From Chryseobacterium sp. R2A-55 (GTDB lineage Bacteria > Bacteroidota > Bacteroidia > Flavobacteriales > Weeksellaceae): DNA of 64,000 bases. The position numbers were made by a program, and so were the translations under genes. Shown piece by piece: positions 45,049 to 52,902 of the stretch. How positions within the stretch are numbered: position 1 is the first letter of the stretch; each line of letters starts with the position of its first letter. The notes under the pieces were generated by a model. It ran no database searches and had not been told where the DNA came from. It saw only the letters and a list, made by a program, of their open reading frames with translations. Location of the stretch: positions 62,001 to 126,000 of the forward strand of contig NZ_JACBFP010000005.1 of NCBI RefSeq assembly GCF_021401085.1, written 5' to 3'.

Positions 45049-46233
45049 TTATTTTCTCACGAAACTTGCAACATCTTCCGCGGTCACTGGATTTGCTCCT
45101 AAGATGATCAATCTTTCGACCACGTTTCTCAGTTCGCGGATATTTCCTGTCCAGGAAAAATCTTCAAGTGCCTTAACCGCTTTGTCATCAAACTGCTTTG
45201 GTGCCGTTCCATGTTCATCGGCAATGGTTTTCGCGAAATGTTCGATGAGCATTTTAATGTCTTCTTTTCGCTCATCCAATGGTGGAACGTAAATTTCAAT
45301 AACAGAAAGCCTGTGGTAAAGGTCTTCTCGGAATTTTCCTGCCTCGATTTCTTTCGCCATATTCTTATTTGTCGCGGCCAAAACCCTTACATCGACTTTG
45401 ATTTCCTTGTCGCTTCCAACAGGCGAAACCTTGTTTTCCTGAAGTGCGCGTAGAACTTTTGCTTGTGCAATGAGTGACATGTCTCCGATTTCATCCAGGA
45501 AAATGGTACCGTTATTGGCGAGCTCAAATTTTCCCTGTTTGTCTTTGATGGCACCGGTAAAACTTCCTTTTACGTGTCCAAATAATTCGGATTCAATGAG
45601 TTCCGATGGAATAGCGGCACAATTTACTTCAATCATAGGACCTTTGCTGCGGTCGCTTTGTGCGTGAATGGCGTGTGCCACCAATTCTTTCCCGGCGCCG
45701 TTTGGACCGGTAATCAAGACTCGGGCATCAGATGGCGCTACCTTTTCGATCATATTCTGAATTTTTTTCAAAGCTGCCGATGCGCCGATCATTTGGTATT
45801 TTTTGTTGACTTTCTTTTTTAAAGTCGTATTCTCGCTTTTCAGATTCTGATTGGTTTTCTGAAGATTTCCTTTGTCCAAAGCGTTTTTTACACTGGTAAT
45901 CAGCCGGTTGATGTCGATTGGTTTCGAGATAAAGTCGTAGGCACCATTCTTAAGGCAATCTACCGCAGTATCGATGTCTGCGTGTCCGGAAATCATGACG
46001 AAAGTGGTATCTGGTTTTAGCTGCAGTGCTTGTTTCAAGAGATCAGAACCAGAAAGTTTTGGCATTTTGATATCTGAAATGACCAATGCGAAATCTTCTT
46101 TTTCTAAGCGTTTGTATGCTTCCAAACCGTCTTCGGCGACAATGAATTCGTAGTCTGAAAGTTCGTCGGAAAGAATACTGACTAAAACACCTGAAATGGC
46201 TTTTTCGTCCTCGACAATCAAAATTTTTTGCAT
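45049..46233 (-). CDS. NtrC-type sigma-54 activator response regulator without a DNA-binding domain
   Basis: 394 residues. Receiver domain 1-120 with phospho-acceptor Asp54 (LVISDIKMPKLSG). AAA+ domain from about 148 to 380: Walker A GPNGAGKE at 176-183, GSFTGA at 223-228 (the sigma-54 contact loop, GAFTGA in most relatives) and Walker B IFLDEIGDM. It ends RLIILGANPVTAEDVASFVRK, right after the AAA+ lid, so the Fis-type helix-turn-helix of NtrC is missing. It may act from solution on Es54, or with another DNA-bound protein. No partner histidine kinase is adjacent. Confidence 0.92.
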   Translation of the reverse strand: MQKILIVEDEKAISGVLVSILSDELSDYEFIVAEDGLEAYKRLEKEDFALVISDIKMPKLSGSDLLKQALQLKPDTTFVMISGHADIDTAVDCLKNGAYDFISKPIDINRLITSVKNALDKGNLQKTNQNLKSENTTLKKKVNKKYQMIGASAALKKIQNMIEKVAPSDARVLITGPNGAGKELVAHAIHAQSDRSKGPMIEVNCAAIPSELIESELFGHVKGSFTGAIKDKQGKFELANNGTIFLDEIGDMSLIAQAKVLRALQENKVSPVGSDKEIKVDVRVLAATNKNMAKEIEAGKFREDLYHRLSVIEIYVPPLDERKEDIKMLIEHFAKTIADEHGTAPKQFDDKAVKALEDFSWTGNIRELRNVVERLIILGANPVTAEDVASFVRK

Positions 46234-46311
46234 TAAATCAAATTTAAAGAATTAGTAAATGGTTGCATCTAATATCGCAAAGCATGTAGCAATAATCATA
46301 CCTAAAGCCAA

Positions 46312-46983
46312 TTATAATATATAATCTCTGTTGCCAAAAATTGCCGACCCAATCCTTACGGAATTTGCGCCACATGCGATTGCCAGTTGATAATCGCCGC
46401 TCATTCCCATGGATAAAGTTTTGAGGTTTTTCTTTAGTGAAAGCTGGTCATAGAGCTGCTTGAGGAAGTTGAATTCTTTTTTAATCTGGTTTTCGTTTTC
46501 TGTAAATGTTGCCATTCCCATCAATCCGGTAATCTCTATATTTGGGTATTTTCCATTGAGCCAGTCTGTGAAAATTTCTTTTGCCTCATGAAGTTCGAGT
46601 CCGAATTTGGATTCTTCCTCCGCAATTTTAACCTGAAGCAGTACTTTCACCTGTCTGTTGCAATTTTTTGCCTGCCTGTCTATTTCCAGCAGAAGTTTTT
46701 CGGAATCCACACTTTGGATGGTGTCAATAAATTCAATGATGTATTTTACCTTGTTTCTTTGGAGGTGGCCGATGAGATGCCAGCTGATGTCCTTTGGAAG
46801 TAGCGGATATTTTTCGGCAAGTTCCTGCACCTTGTTTTCGCCAAAAACTTTTTGTCCCAAATCGTAAACCGTGCGGATGACTTCCACAGGATGTGTTTTG
46901 GAAACCGCCACCAGTTCTACATTTTCTGGTAATAATTCAATAATCTGACGATAATTTTGCTCTATTTTTTTCGGGTCTTCCAT
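46312..46983 (-). CDS. PLP-binding homeostasis protein (YggS family)
   Basis: Single-domain alanine-racemase-fold protein that binds pyridoxal phosphate through Lys29 (ELVAVSKTHPVEVIR). Affects vitamin B6 and amino acid homeostasis; not a racemase in tested relatives. Other blocks: FGENKVQELAEKYPLL, WHLIGHLQRNKVKYI and MGMSGDYQLAIACGANSVRI. 223 residues, normal. It is divergent from the two-component operon at 47166. Confidence 0.94.
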   Translation of the reverse strand: MEDPKKIEQNYRQIIELLPENVELVAVSKTHPVEVIRTVYDLGQKVFGENKVQELAEKYPLLPKDISWHLIGHLQRNKVKYIIEFIDTIQSVDSEKLLLEIDRQAKNCNRQVKVLLQVKIAEEESKFGLELHEAKEIFTDWLNGKYPNIEITGLMGMATFTENENQIKKEFNFLKQLYDQLSLKKNLKTLSMGMSGDYQLAIACGANSVRIGSAIFGNRDYIL

Positions 46984-47098
46984 CTTAAGGATTGATGTGG
47001 TTTTTTCTAAGGTCGAACGAAAACTTGATGTTCTTGCAGAAACAAAATTAAAAGAAATCGTTCAGCAAATTGCTTATTTCTGCAAAGATATCACTTTT

Positions 47099-47112
47099 GG
47101 GTGTTTTCACCC
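47099..47112. promoter_or_regulatory. Palindrome GGGTGTTTTCACCC upstream of the two-component operon
   Basis: Five-bp perfect arms (GGGTG/CACCC). It matches the element at 49700-49713 at 13 of 14 bases and stands 24 bp before a TATATTTG box, like the other copy (23 bp). Candidate binding site of the NarL-type regulator coded in this operon. Confidence 0.65.
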
Positions 47113-47136
47113 TGATGTTGGTATTATTATAAAAAT

Positions 47137-47144
47137 TATATTTG
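47137..47144 (+). promoter_or_regulatory. -7 promoter box of the two-component operon
   Basis: TATATTTG, 21 bp before the first gene's ATG. Confidence 0.7.
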
Positions 47145-47165
47145 TTTAAGAAAAAAAATCAAATT

Positions 47166-47597
47166 ATGGGCAATTTAGAAAAGCATCTGATCAGTGCCGA
47201 ATCATGCAAAGTTTTGGCGAAACAGTATGAAAATAGCAACTACGCTGAAATTAATGGCAGCCGACCTGCTGGAAAGCCAGACTCAAAGGAATATACTTAC
47301 CAATTAGAGGTCCTCAAGGAATACATCATGATGATCGAAGGGGAAATGGAAAAGCGGGGAGTGAAAAATAAGGGGATCAGAGTCTCCATGGGAAAATATC
47401 CGGATGATTATGCTTCGCCAAACTTTGACCCTAAATACCGTGGTTACCAAACGGTCTTTTTTTCGGCCGTAGATTTGGATAGCGTTTCTTCAGAGCGTGC
47501 GATTTCAGAGGAGAGTGGGGTGGATTCATCTGTTTCTGGCGTTCTCGGTGATATTCCCAATATGGACTATGGTCAGATTTGTCCGCCATTCTGTTAA
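47166..47597 (+). CDS. Conserved-looking protein of unknown function, first gene of the two-component operon
   Basis: 143 residues, soluble, no signal or membrane segment. I do not recognise a named family. Visible features: an N-terminal helix MGNLEKHLISAESCKVLAKQ, a middle block SRPAGKPDSKEYTYQLEVLK, then GIRVSMGKYPDDYASPN, FDPKYRGYQTVFFSAVDLD, and a short C-terminal tail NMDYGQICPPFC with two Cys and Pro-Pro. The frame is open back to a TTG at 47142, but that lies in the promoter box, so ATG at 47166 is used. Cotranscribed with a seven-helix membrane protein, a kinase and a regulator, so a role as signal, chaperone or target of that system is possible. Confidence 0.75.
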   Translation: MGNLEKHLISAESCKVLAKQYENSNYAEINGSRPAGKPDSKEYTYQLEVLKEYIMMIEGEMEKRGVKNKGIRVSMGKYPDDYASPNFDPKYRGYQTVFFSAVDLDSVSSERAISEESGVDSSVSGVLGDIPNMDYGQICPPFC

Positions 47598-47613
47598 TTT
47601 AAAGATATTTAGT

Positions 47614-48279
47614 ATGAGTTGGAATCGAGATATTACATCTTTAGTGATTACATCCTTAATGCTCTTGACATTCATTTTGTTAGTGATTTTCCGGAGGAAA
47701 TTAGGCAAAAAAATCATTTATTTCATAATGGCAATAGGGATCGGTACTTTTATCGAAATTTTCATCAGTATCTCAAGGTGGGTTTTTCATATTGAGAATT
47801 CGATTAAATTGTATGTAGTCGGAACCAATCTTTTCGTCTTCCTGTTGTTTTTTATATATTTCCACAATCTCCTGGAAGTGAGAACGCTCAAGGCCATAAG
47901 TTCGGTTATTATCGGGTTATTTCTTTTGGAATATGGTTTGTCTGCGATTTTTATAGAGAATTTTTTCACTCACTTTCCATTTTTTAGCTACTTCATACAA
48001 GTGGTCTTGCTCAGCGGAAGTATTTATCTGGTGATTTCACAGGCCTTTAACTCGGATATTATTCTGAATTTGCGTGGATATTATCCAATTTGGATTTGCT
48101 CGGGATTGATGGTGATTTATTTAGGAATCATGCCTTTACTGATCATGAGCAATACCTCACAAAAATTGTTTAATATGAATGTGTTTTTTGGCATCCTTTT
48201 TTTGGTGAATGTTATTGGCTATTCCATACTGATTACAGGAATCCTGTTCGCTGACGCTAAACTTGGGCATAAAAAATGA
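47614..48279 (+). CDS. Seven-helix membrane protein, likely sensor part of the two-component system
   Basis: 221 residues with seven clear hydrophobic stretches (about 9-27, 33-53, 64-82, 89-110, 117-137, 150-170 and 182-208) and short loops; no recognised domain. The ATG at 47614 is chosen over an open frame that runs back to 47497 inside the previous gene. The ATGA overlap (48276-48279) with the kinase gene means coupled translation. The kinase has only one helix and no sensing domain, so I infer that this protein senses the signal, possibly a lipophilic or membrane one, and passes it on to the kinase. Confidence 0.8.
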   Translation: MSWNRDITSLVITSLMLLTFILLVIFRRKLGKKIIYFIMAIGIGTFIEIFISISRWVFHIENSIKLYVVGTNLFVFLLFFIYFHNLLEVRTLKAISSVIIGLFLLEYGLSAIFIENFFTHFPFFSYFIQVVLLSGSIYLVISQAFNSDIILNLRGYYPIWICSGLMVIYLGIMPLLIMSNTSQKLFNMNVFFGILFLVNVIGYSILITGILFADAKLGHKK

Positions 48280-49046
48280 ATCTTTCTGCAAACGATTTTT
48301 TGATTGTTGCAACTACCTTTATTATTCTGGTTGTCGTTTTAATGATGGTGATGATTTATGGAATCTTTATCAAAAAGAAGTCCAAATTACTCATGGAACA
48401 TCAGAAAAAAGACGCACTGTTCGAACAGGAGCTGGCCATTTCTCAAATCGAAATTAAGGAACAAACTTTAAATTATATTGGGCAGGAGCTCCATGACGAT
48501 TTGGGCCAAAAATTATCCGTGGCAAGATTGATGACCAACAAGATCACTTTGACAGGTTGTGCAGAAAACGTGCAAATTGCCAAGGAACTCAATATGCTTG
48601 TTGGTGAATGTATACAGGATATCAGGAATCTTTCAAAGGTTTTTATTACCGGCCAGATTGAACAATTTGGCCTGGTTGATTCTATAGAAAGGGAAGTTCG
48701 ACGAATAAAAAGATTGGACCTCCTAGAAGTTGATTATCAAATAAATAATGGTAACTTTGAATTGGATTCTGATCATTCATTAATTCTGTTTAGGATTGTG
48801 CAGGAATGCATCACCAATGTAATCAAGCACTCGAAATCAAATGTGCTGAGAATCACCCTTGAAAATGAGCCTGATCTTATCAGGATTATTGTGGAGGATA
48901 AAGGCATAGGAATGATTATGAAGGAAATTAAGCGTGGAACAGGTTTAATTAATATGGAGAATCGAGCCAAATTAATTGGTGCAGGGTTGAAAATAAATTC
49001 TTTGGAAAATGTGGGGACAAAAGTGACCTTGGTCTATAATAAATAA
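48276..49046 (+). CDS. Sensor histidine kinase, HisKA_3 type
   Basis: 256 residues. One N-terminal membrane helix (8-31) followed by a coiled coil (33-65), the phospho-acceptor His73 in YIGQELHDDLGQKLSVA, and a GHKL ATPase domain: N box RIVQECITNVIKHS, G1 VEDKGIGM, G2 KRGTGLINMENRA. Belongs to the NarX/DesK group that pairs with NarL-type regulators, which is the next gene. It has no periplasmic or PAS sensor domain. Start overlaps the membrane protein stop. Confidence 0.93.
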   Translation: MNLSANDFLIVATTFIILVVVLMMVMIYGIFIKKKSKLLMEHQKKDALFEQELAISQIEIKEQTLNYIGQELHDDLGQKLSVARLMTNKITLTGCAENVQIAKELNMLVGECIQDIRNLSKVFITGQIEQFGLVDSIEREVRRIKRLDLLEVDYQINNGNFELDSDHSLILFRIVQECITNVIKHSKSNVLRITLENEPDLIRIIVEDKGIGMIMKEIKRGTGLINMENRAKLIGAGLKINSLENVGTKVTLVYNK

Positions 49047-49049
49047 TTG

Positions 49050-49694
49050 ATGAATATGATAAAACTCGCTATTGTAGATGATCATAAGTTGGTATCCAAA
49101 GCACTGGAAAACATGATTTCCTTTAATTCCAATTTTACAGTAATTAATACAAGTTTTAATGGCGAAGAGTTCCTACAGTATTTAAGGTCAAGTAATGATC
49201 TGCCTGATGTAGCATTGATGGACGTAAATATGCCGATTAAGAACGGTATTGAGACCACCGAAATTCTCTCGGAAGAATTCCCACACATCAAGGTCATCGC
49301 ACTTACCATGGAGGACAATGAAAGCACCATCATCAAAATGCTGAAGGCTGGAGCAAAAGGATATCTTCTAAAAGACATGTCACCGGAAATCCTGTTCAAT
49401 GCAATCGATATCGTGCACGAAAAAGGGGTGTTCTATACTGATATCATCTCAGAATCCTTACTGAAAATCAGAATTGAAGACCAAGAAATCACAGATCTTT
49501 TAAAAGAAGTAAGGGACAAGGAATTGGAATTTATTAAGCTCGCATGCTCAGAACTTACTTATAAAGAAATTGCGGATCAAATGTGTGTAAGTCCCAGAAC
49601 CATAGATGGATATCGCGATTCAGTGTTTGCGAAGTTACACGTCAAAAGTAGGGTGGGAATTGTGCTGTATGCCATCAAGCACAATTTGCTTTGA
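49050..49694 (+). CDS. NarL/LuxR-type response regulator
   Basis: 214 residues. Receiver with DDHK at 10-13 and phospho-acceptor Asp58 (ALMDVNMPIKNG), Lys in YLLKDMSPE; C-terminal LuxR helix-turn-helix: SELTYKEIADQMCVSPRTID, GYRDSVFAKLHVKSRVG. Start ATG at 49050 or 49056. Follows the kinase after 3 bp. The palindromes ahead of this operon and right after it are natural candidate targets. Confidence 0.94.
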   Translation: MNMIKLAIVDDHKLVSKALENMISFNSNFTVINTSFNGEEFLQYLRSSNDLPDVALMDVNMPIKNGIETTEILSEEFPHIKVIALTMEDNESTIIKMLKAGAKGYLLKDMSPEILFNAIDIVHEKGVFYTDIISESLLKIRIEDQEITDLLKEVRDKELEFIKLACSELTYKEIADQMCVSPRTIDGYRDSVFAKLHVKSRVGIVLYAIKHNLL

Positions 49695-49699
49695 AAAAT

Positions 49700-49713
49700 G
49701 GGTGATTTCACCC
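49700..49713. promoter_or_regulatory. Palindrome GGGTGATTTCACCC ahead of the short transcript
   Basis: Perfect six-bp arms GGGTGA/TCACCC with a TT centre. It begins 5 bp after the regulator gene and stands 23 bp before TACCTTTG, matching the site at 47099. Confidence 0.65.
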
Positions 49714-49736
49714 TTTTATTATGTTCTTATGTTTTC

Positions 49737-49744
49737 TACCTTTG
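49737..49744 (+). promoter_or_regulatory. -7 promoter box of the candidate small RNA
   Basis: TACCTTTG, exact consensus; predicted start near 49749-49751. Confidence 0.65.
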
Positions 49745-49748
49745 TAGC

Positions 49749-49912
49749 ATGAAAAAAGAAAAACACAAATGATGAAGATTTTAGGAAGAAGACTCAAAAC
49801 ATTATGATTTAGGTGGAGAGTCTTCTAAGCAAAACACTCACCCTAATTAGGGATCGAGGAACATCACAAAAAAGCCGTCTTTCACTATTGGAGAGACGGC
49901 TTCTTTTTTTAT
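49749..49912 (+). ncRNA. Candidate structured small RNA downstream of the two-component operon
   Basis: About 165 nt from its own promoter to a strong terminator. Stem 1: AGAAGACTC (49787-49795) pairs with GAGTCTTCT (49818-49826). Palindrome CCCTAATTAGGG at 49841-49852. Terminator AAGCCGTCT (49872-49880) / AGACGGCTT (49894-49902), then T7. The only frames are two overlapping tiny ones (49749-49772, MKKEKHK; 49772-49807, MKILGRRLKTL), which may be chance or leader peptides. It cannot be an attenuator, as the next gene, cobB, points the other way. Function unknown. Confidence 0.6.
49872..49910. terminator. Bidirectional terminator of the small RNA and of cobB
   Basis: Nine-bp perfect stem with T7 on the plus side and A6 before the stem, which gives T6 on the minus side after cobB. 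Confidence 0.88.
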
Positions 49913-49967
49913 TATTCGAAAACTGAATTTTTAAGTCCAAATTCTCGCTGTTCTTCGAAAAATTCAT

Positions 49968-50657
49968 TCAGCGGTATCTATCCATAAGAATTTCCTTTAA
50001 TCTAGTCATTCCTTGAGTGGCAGAAGTTTTGAGGAAGTTTTCGTTCTTCACGAAACTATTTTCCAGATGGGGATCAATCGCGAAAACTTCACAGCCATTT
50101 GGGATGTAATGAATCAAACTTGCCGCTGGATAAACCTGCAGCGAAGTACCTATTACCAAAAGAAGATCCGCCTTTTCAGCAATGGATGCGGCCTTATTCA
50201 TGTTCGGAACCATCTCGCCAAACCAAACAATATGAGGTCGAAGCTGGATCCCTTCATGATTCAGATCACCCAAATTCAAGTCCCCTTCCCAGGGAATTTC
50301 ATTTTTGCCTGAGTTAACGGGGCGAGCTTTTTTCAGTTCACCATGTAAATGCGTCACTTTTGTGGAGCCGGCTCTCTCATGCAGATCATCCACATTTTGG
50401 GTAATGATTTCCACATCAAAATACCGTTCCAATTCCGCCAAGATTTCATGTGCCTTGTTGGGGAAAACACTTTTGAGTTGTCTTCGTCTTTCATTATAAA
50501 AATCGAAAACCAATTGTGGATTGCGCTCAAAACCTTCCGGACTCGCTACATCTTCGATCCTGTGATTTTCCCATAGTCCATCGGCATCACGAAAAGTTTT
50601 TACACCGCTTTCCGCCGAAATTCCGGCTCCGGATAAAACCACCAGCTTTTTCTTCAT
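49968..50657 (-). CDS. cobB: Sirtuin deacylase, SIRT5-like group
   Basis: NAD-dependent removal of acyl groups from lysines. GAGISAESGVKTFRDADGLW (residues 10-29) binds NAD; TQNVDDLHERAG and the catalytic His105 of THLHGEL follow. The pair Tyr54 and Arg57 (FDFYNERRRQ) is the SIRT5-type signature for succinyl- and malonyl-lysine. The four zinc-binding Cys of most sirtuins are all absent: the segment KKARPVNSGKNEIPWEGDL has none. 229 residues. The 98-residue membrane protein gene lies 26 bp upstream on the same strand. Confidence 0.93.
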   Translation of the reverse strand: MKKKLVVLSGAGISAESGVKTFRDADGLWENHRIEDVASPEGFERNPQLVFDFYNERRRQLKSVFPNKAHEILAELERYFDVEIITQNVDDLHERAGSTKVTHLHGELKKARPVNSGKNEIPWEGDLNLGDLNHEGIQLRPHIVWFGEMVPNMNKAASIAEKADLLLVIGTSLQVYPAASLIHYIPNGCEVFAIDPHLENSFVKNENFLKTSATQGMTRLKEILMDRYR

Positions 50658-50683
50658 CTTAATTTTTTCCTAAAAATACGAAT

Positions 50684-50980
50684 CTATTTGATCATATTCA
50701 AACTTACGAAAATGACTGTACAAGAAATGCAGATTAGCGCAAACAAAAACAGGTAATCACCAAATTTTTCATACCTTTTTTCTAAAACGTCACTTTCTGT
50801 CCTGATGGCCAGGAAGGAGAGGATGCAACTTACAACTAGCGAGAGGCTCGCAATGGCCGCAATGTCATCCACATATGTGGCGCCACTGATTTTTGATATT
50901 TTCAAAGAGGTGATGATCAGTAAACAAAACCCCAGCAAATTAGAGGAAGCATTCAGCACATGTGGTGATTTCTTTTCCAT
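50684..50980 (-). CDS. Small membrane protein of unknown function
   Basis: 98 residues with three hydrophobic segments (about 14-28, 38-58 and 73-95) separated by a charged loop TESDVLEKRYEKFGD. Not recognised. It stands 26 bp before cobB on the same strand, so they may be cotranscribed, but no functional tie is known. Confidence 0.65.
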   Translation of the reverse strand: MEKKSPHVLNASSNLLGFCLLIITSLKISKISGATYVDDIAAIASLSLVVSCILSFLAIRTESDVLEKRYEKFGDYLFLFALICISCTVIFVSLNMIK

Positions 50981-51110
50981 TTTTCGGATATATTTTTTTT
51001 CGAGTCAAAAATAACGCTGAAATCATCTACTGGATAGAAATTTAAAAAACTTTAGCAGTCCTTAAAAAATCATTAACCCAAATTTAGCGTAGAAAATCAG
51101 CGTAAATCAC

Positions 51111-51118
51111 TAAATTTG
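51111..51118 (+). promoter_or_regulatory. -7 promoter box of gpmI
   Basis: TAAATTTG, 22 bp before the gpmI ATG. Confidence 0.6.
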
Positions 51119-51140
51119 TTGTTTACTAAAAAAATCAAAA

Positions 51141-52676
51141 ATGTCAAAAAAAGCCATTTTAGCCATACTCGACGGATGGGGATTGGGAAAAGACCCAAAA
51201 GTTTCAGCCATCGCACAAGCTAATACACCATTTATCGATTCGTGTTATCAGAAATTTCCACACACCACCCTCGAAGCGAGTGGAATTGCGGTTGGATTGC
51301 CGGCTGGACAAATGGGAAATTCCGAAGTGGGGCACATGAATTTGGGGGCTGGAAGAGTGGTTTACCAAAATTTGGTGAAACTCAACATGGCCGTTGAAAA
51401 CGCAACTTTAGGGAAGGAAAATGTCATCACGGAAGCATTCCAGTATGCCCAGGAAAACAAAAAGAAAGTTCACTTCATTGGTTTGGTTTCAGATGGTGGT
51501 GTTCATTCCCATATTAACCATTTGAAAGGACTTTTGACTGCAGCGCATGAATATGGTTTAAACAAAAACGTTTTTGTGCATGCATTTACAGATGGGCGCG
51601 ATTGTGATCCCCATTCGGGTAAAGGGTTTATAGAAGATATAATGCATCACATGAAATCCAGCACCGGAAAATTGGCCACTGTTGTCGGAAGATATTATGC
51701 GATGGATCGGGACAAAAGATGGGAAAGGGTGAAATTGGCTTATGATGCGATGGTGCACGGAATCGGCCAGGAAACGATGGAGCCTGTTCACGCCATCCAA
51801 AAATCTTATGATGAAGGAATTACCGATGAATTCTTAAAACCGATTGTCTGCACCGGCACCAACACCAACAAACTTCCTGTGGCCCAGATTGCAGAGGGCG
51901 ACGTTGTTTTTTGCTTTAATTTCAGGACAGACAGAGGCCGGGAAATCACGCAGGTTCTCTCTCAGCAGGATTTTCAGGATTATGGAATGAAACATTTAAA
52001 TCTTTATTATGTTACATTGACCAATTATGACAAGGATTTCAAAAATGTAAAAGTAGTTTTTGACGAGGAAGTTTTGCGGGAAACCATGGGCGAAATTTTA
52101 GAGAAAAACGGAAAAACCCAAATCCGTGTTGCCGAAACCGAAAAATATCCACACGTCACCTTTTTCTTTTCAGGTGGGAGAGAACAACCTTATCATGGCG
52201 AGAAAAGAATCCTTTGTCCAAGTCCGAAAGATGTTCCGACCTACGATTTTAAACCGGAAATGTCTGCTTACGACATCACTGAAAAAATTCTTCCCGAAAT
52301 CAAAAATGAAACCGCAGATTTTATTTGTTTAAACTTTGCAAACACCGACATGGTAGGTCATACCGGAGTTTTTTCCGCAGCGGTAAAAGCCGCTGAAACC
52401 GTTGATGAATGCATCCAAAAAGTCGCCACTGCTGCTTATGAACACGGATATGCCGTCTTCATACTTGCAGACCACGGAAACTCTGATGTAATGATCAATC
52501 CGGACGGAAGTCCAAACACGCAACACTCTACCAATCTTGTTCCACTGATTGTGATGGATAAAGACCGAACATGGAATCTGAAACCGGGAAAATTGGGAGA
52601 TGTCGCACCTTCTATTTTAAAAGTAATGGGTATTGATATTCCGGAATTAATGACTGGAGAGGTTTTGGTGAGTTAA
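51141..52676 (+). CDS. gpmI: 2,3-bisphosphoglycerate-independent phosphoglycerate mutase
   Basis: Manganese enzyme of glycolysis and gluconeogenesis, alkaline phosphatase fold. Metal ligand Asp11 in LAILDGWGLG, phospho-acceptor Ser61 in GQMGNSEVGHMNLGAGR, and later metal motifs FADHGNSD-like ILADHGNSDVMINPDG and NFANTDMVGHTG. 511 residues, full length. Confidence 0.97.
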   Translation: MSKKAILAILDGWGLGKDPKVSAIAQANTPFIDSCYQKFPHTTLEASGIAVGLPAGQMGNSEVGHMNLGAGRVVYQNLVKLNMAVENATLGKENVITEAFQYAQENKKKVHFIGLVSDGGVHSHINHLKGLLTAAHEYGLNKNVFVHAFTDGRDCDPHSGKGFIEDIMHHMKSSTGKLATVVGRYYAMDRDKRWERVKLAYDAMVHGIGQETMEPVHAIQKSYDEGITDEFLKPIVCTGTNTNKLPVAQIAEGDVVFCFNFRTDRGREITQVLSQQDFQDYGMKHLNLYYVTLTNYDKDFKNVKVVFDEEVLRETMGEILEKNGKTQIRVAETEKYPHVTFFFSGGREQPYHGEKRILCPSPKDVPTYDFKPEMSAYDITEKILPEIKNETADFICLNFANTDMVGHTGVFSAAVKAAETVDECIQKVATAAYEHGYAVFILADHGNSDVMINPDGSPNTQHSTNLVPLIVMDKDRTWNLKPGKLGDVAPSILKVMGIDIPELMTGEVLVS

Positions 52677-52680
52677 AAGA

Positions 52681-52848
52681 ATGGGAATAAATAAAATTGA
52701 AGGCAAAGAAATTCGCAGCACTACTAAACGGTCAAAAAAAACAGGCGAGTCTAAAACAGATCGGCGAATCGAAATCGAAAATGACCAAATTGTCCCCCAA
52801 AGATCGAAATCCAGCGGTAAGCATTGGTTATTTATTATTTTAATTTAA
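52681..52848 (+). CDS. Possible 55-residue protein after gpmI
   Basis: ATG 4 bp after the gpmI stop opens a frame of 55 codons: Lys/Arg/Ser-rich N-terminal part (MGINKIEGKEIRSTTKRSKK) and a hydrophobic end HWLFIILI. No family recognised. A basic leader with a short tail could be real or chance; the promoter of the next gene lies after its stop. Confidence 0.2.
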   Translation: MGINKIEGKEIRSTTKRSKKTGESKTDRRIEIENDQIVPQRSKSSGKHWLFIILI

Positions 52849-52875
52849 TTATGGTACAAATAATATTTTTTAAAT

Positions 52876-52883
52876 TATCTTTG
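52876..52883 (+). promoter_or_regulatory. -7 promoter box of the acyl-ACP desaturase gene
   Basis: TATCTTTG, 19 bp before the ATG. Confidence 0.6.
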
Positions 52884-52902
52884 CCGAAAACGTAAAAGCA
52901 GA

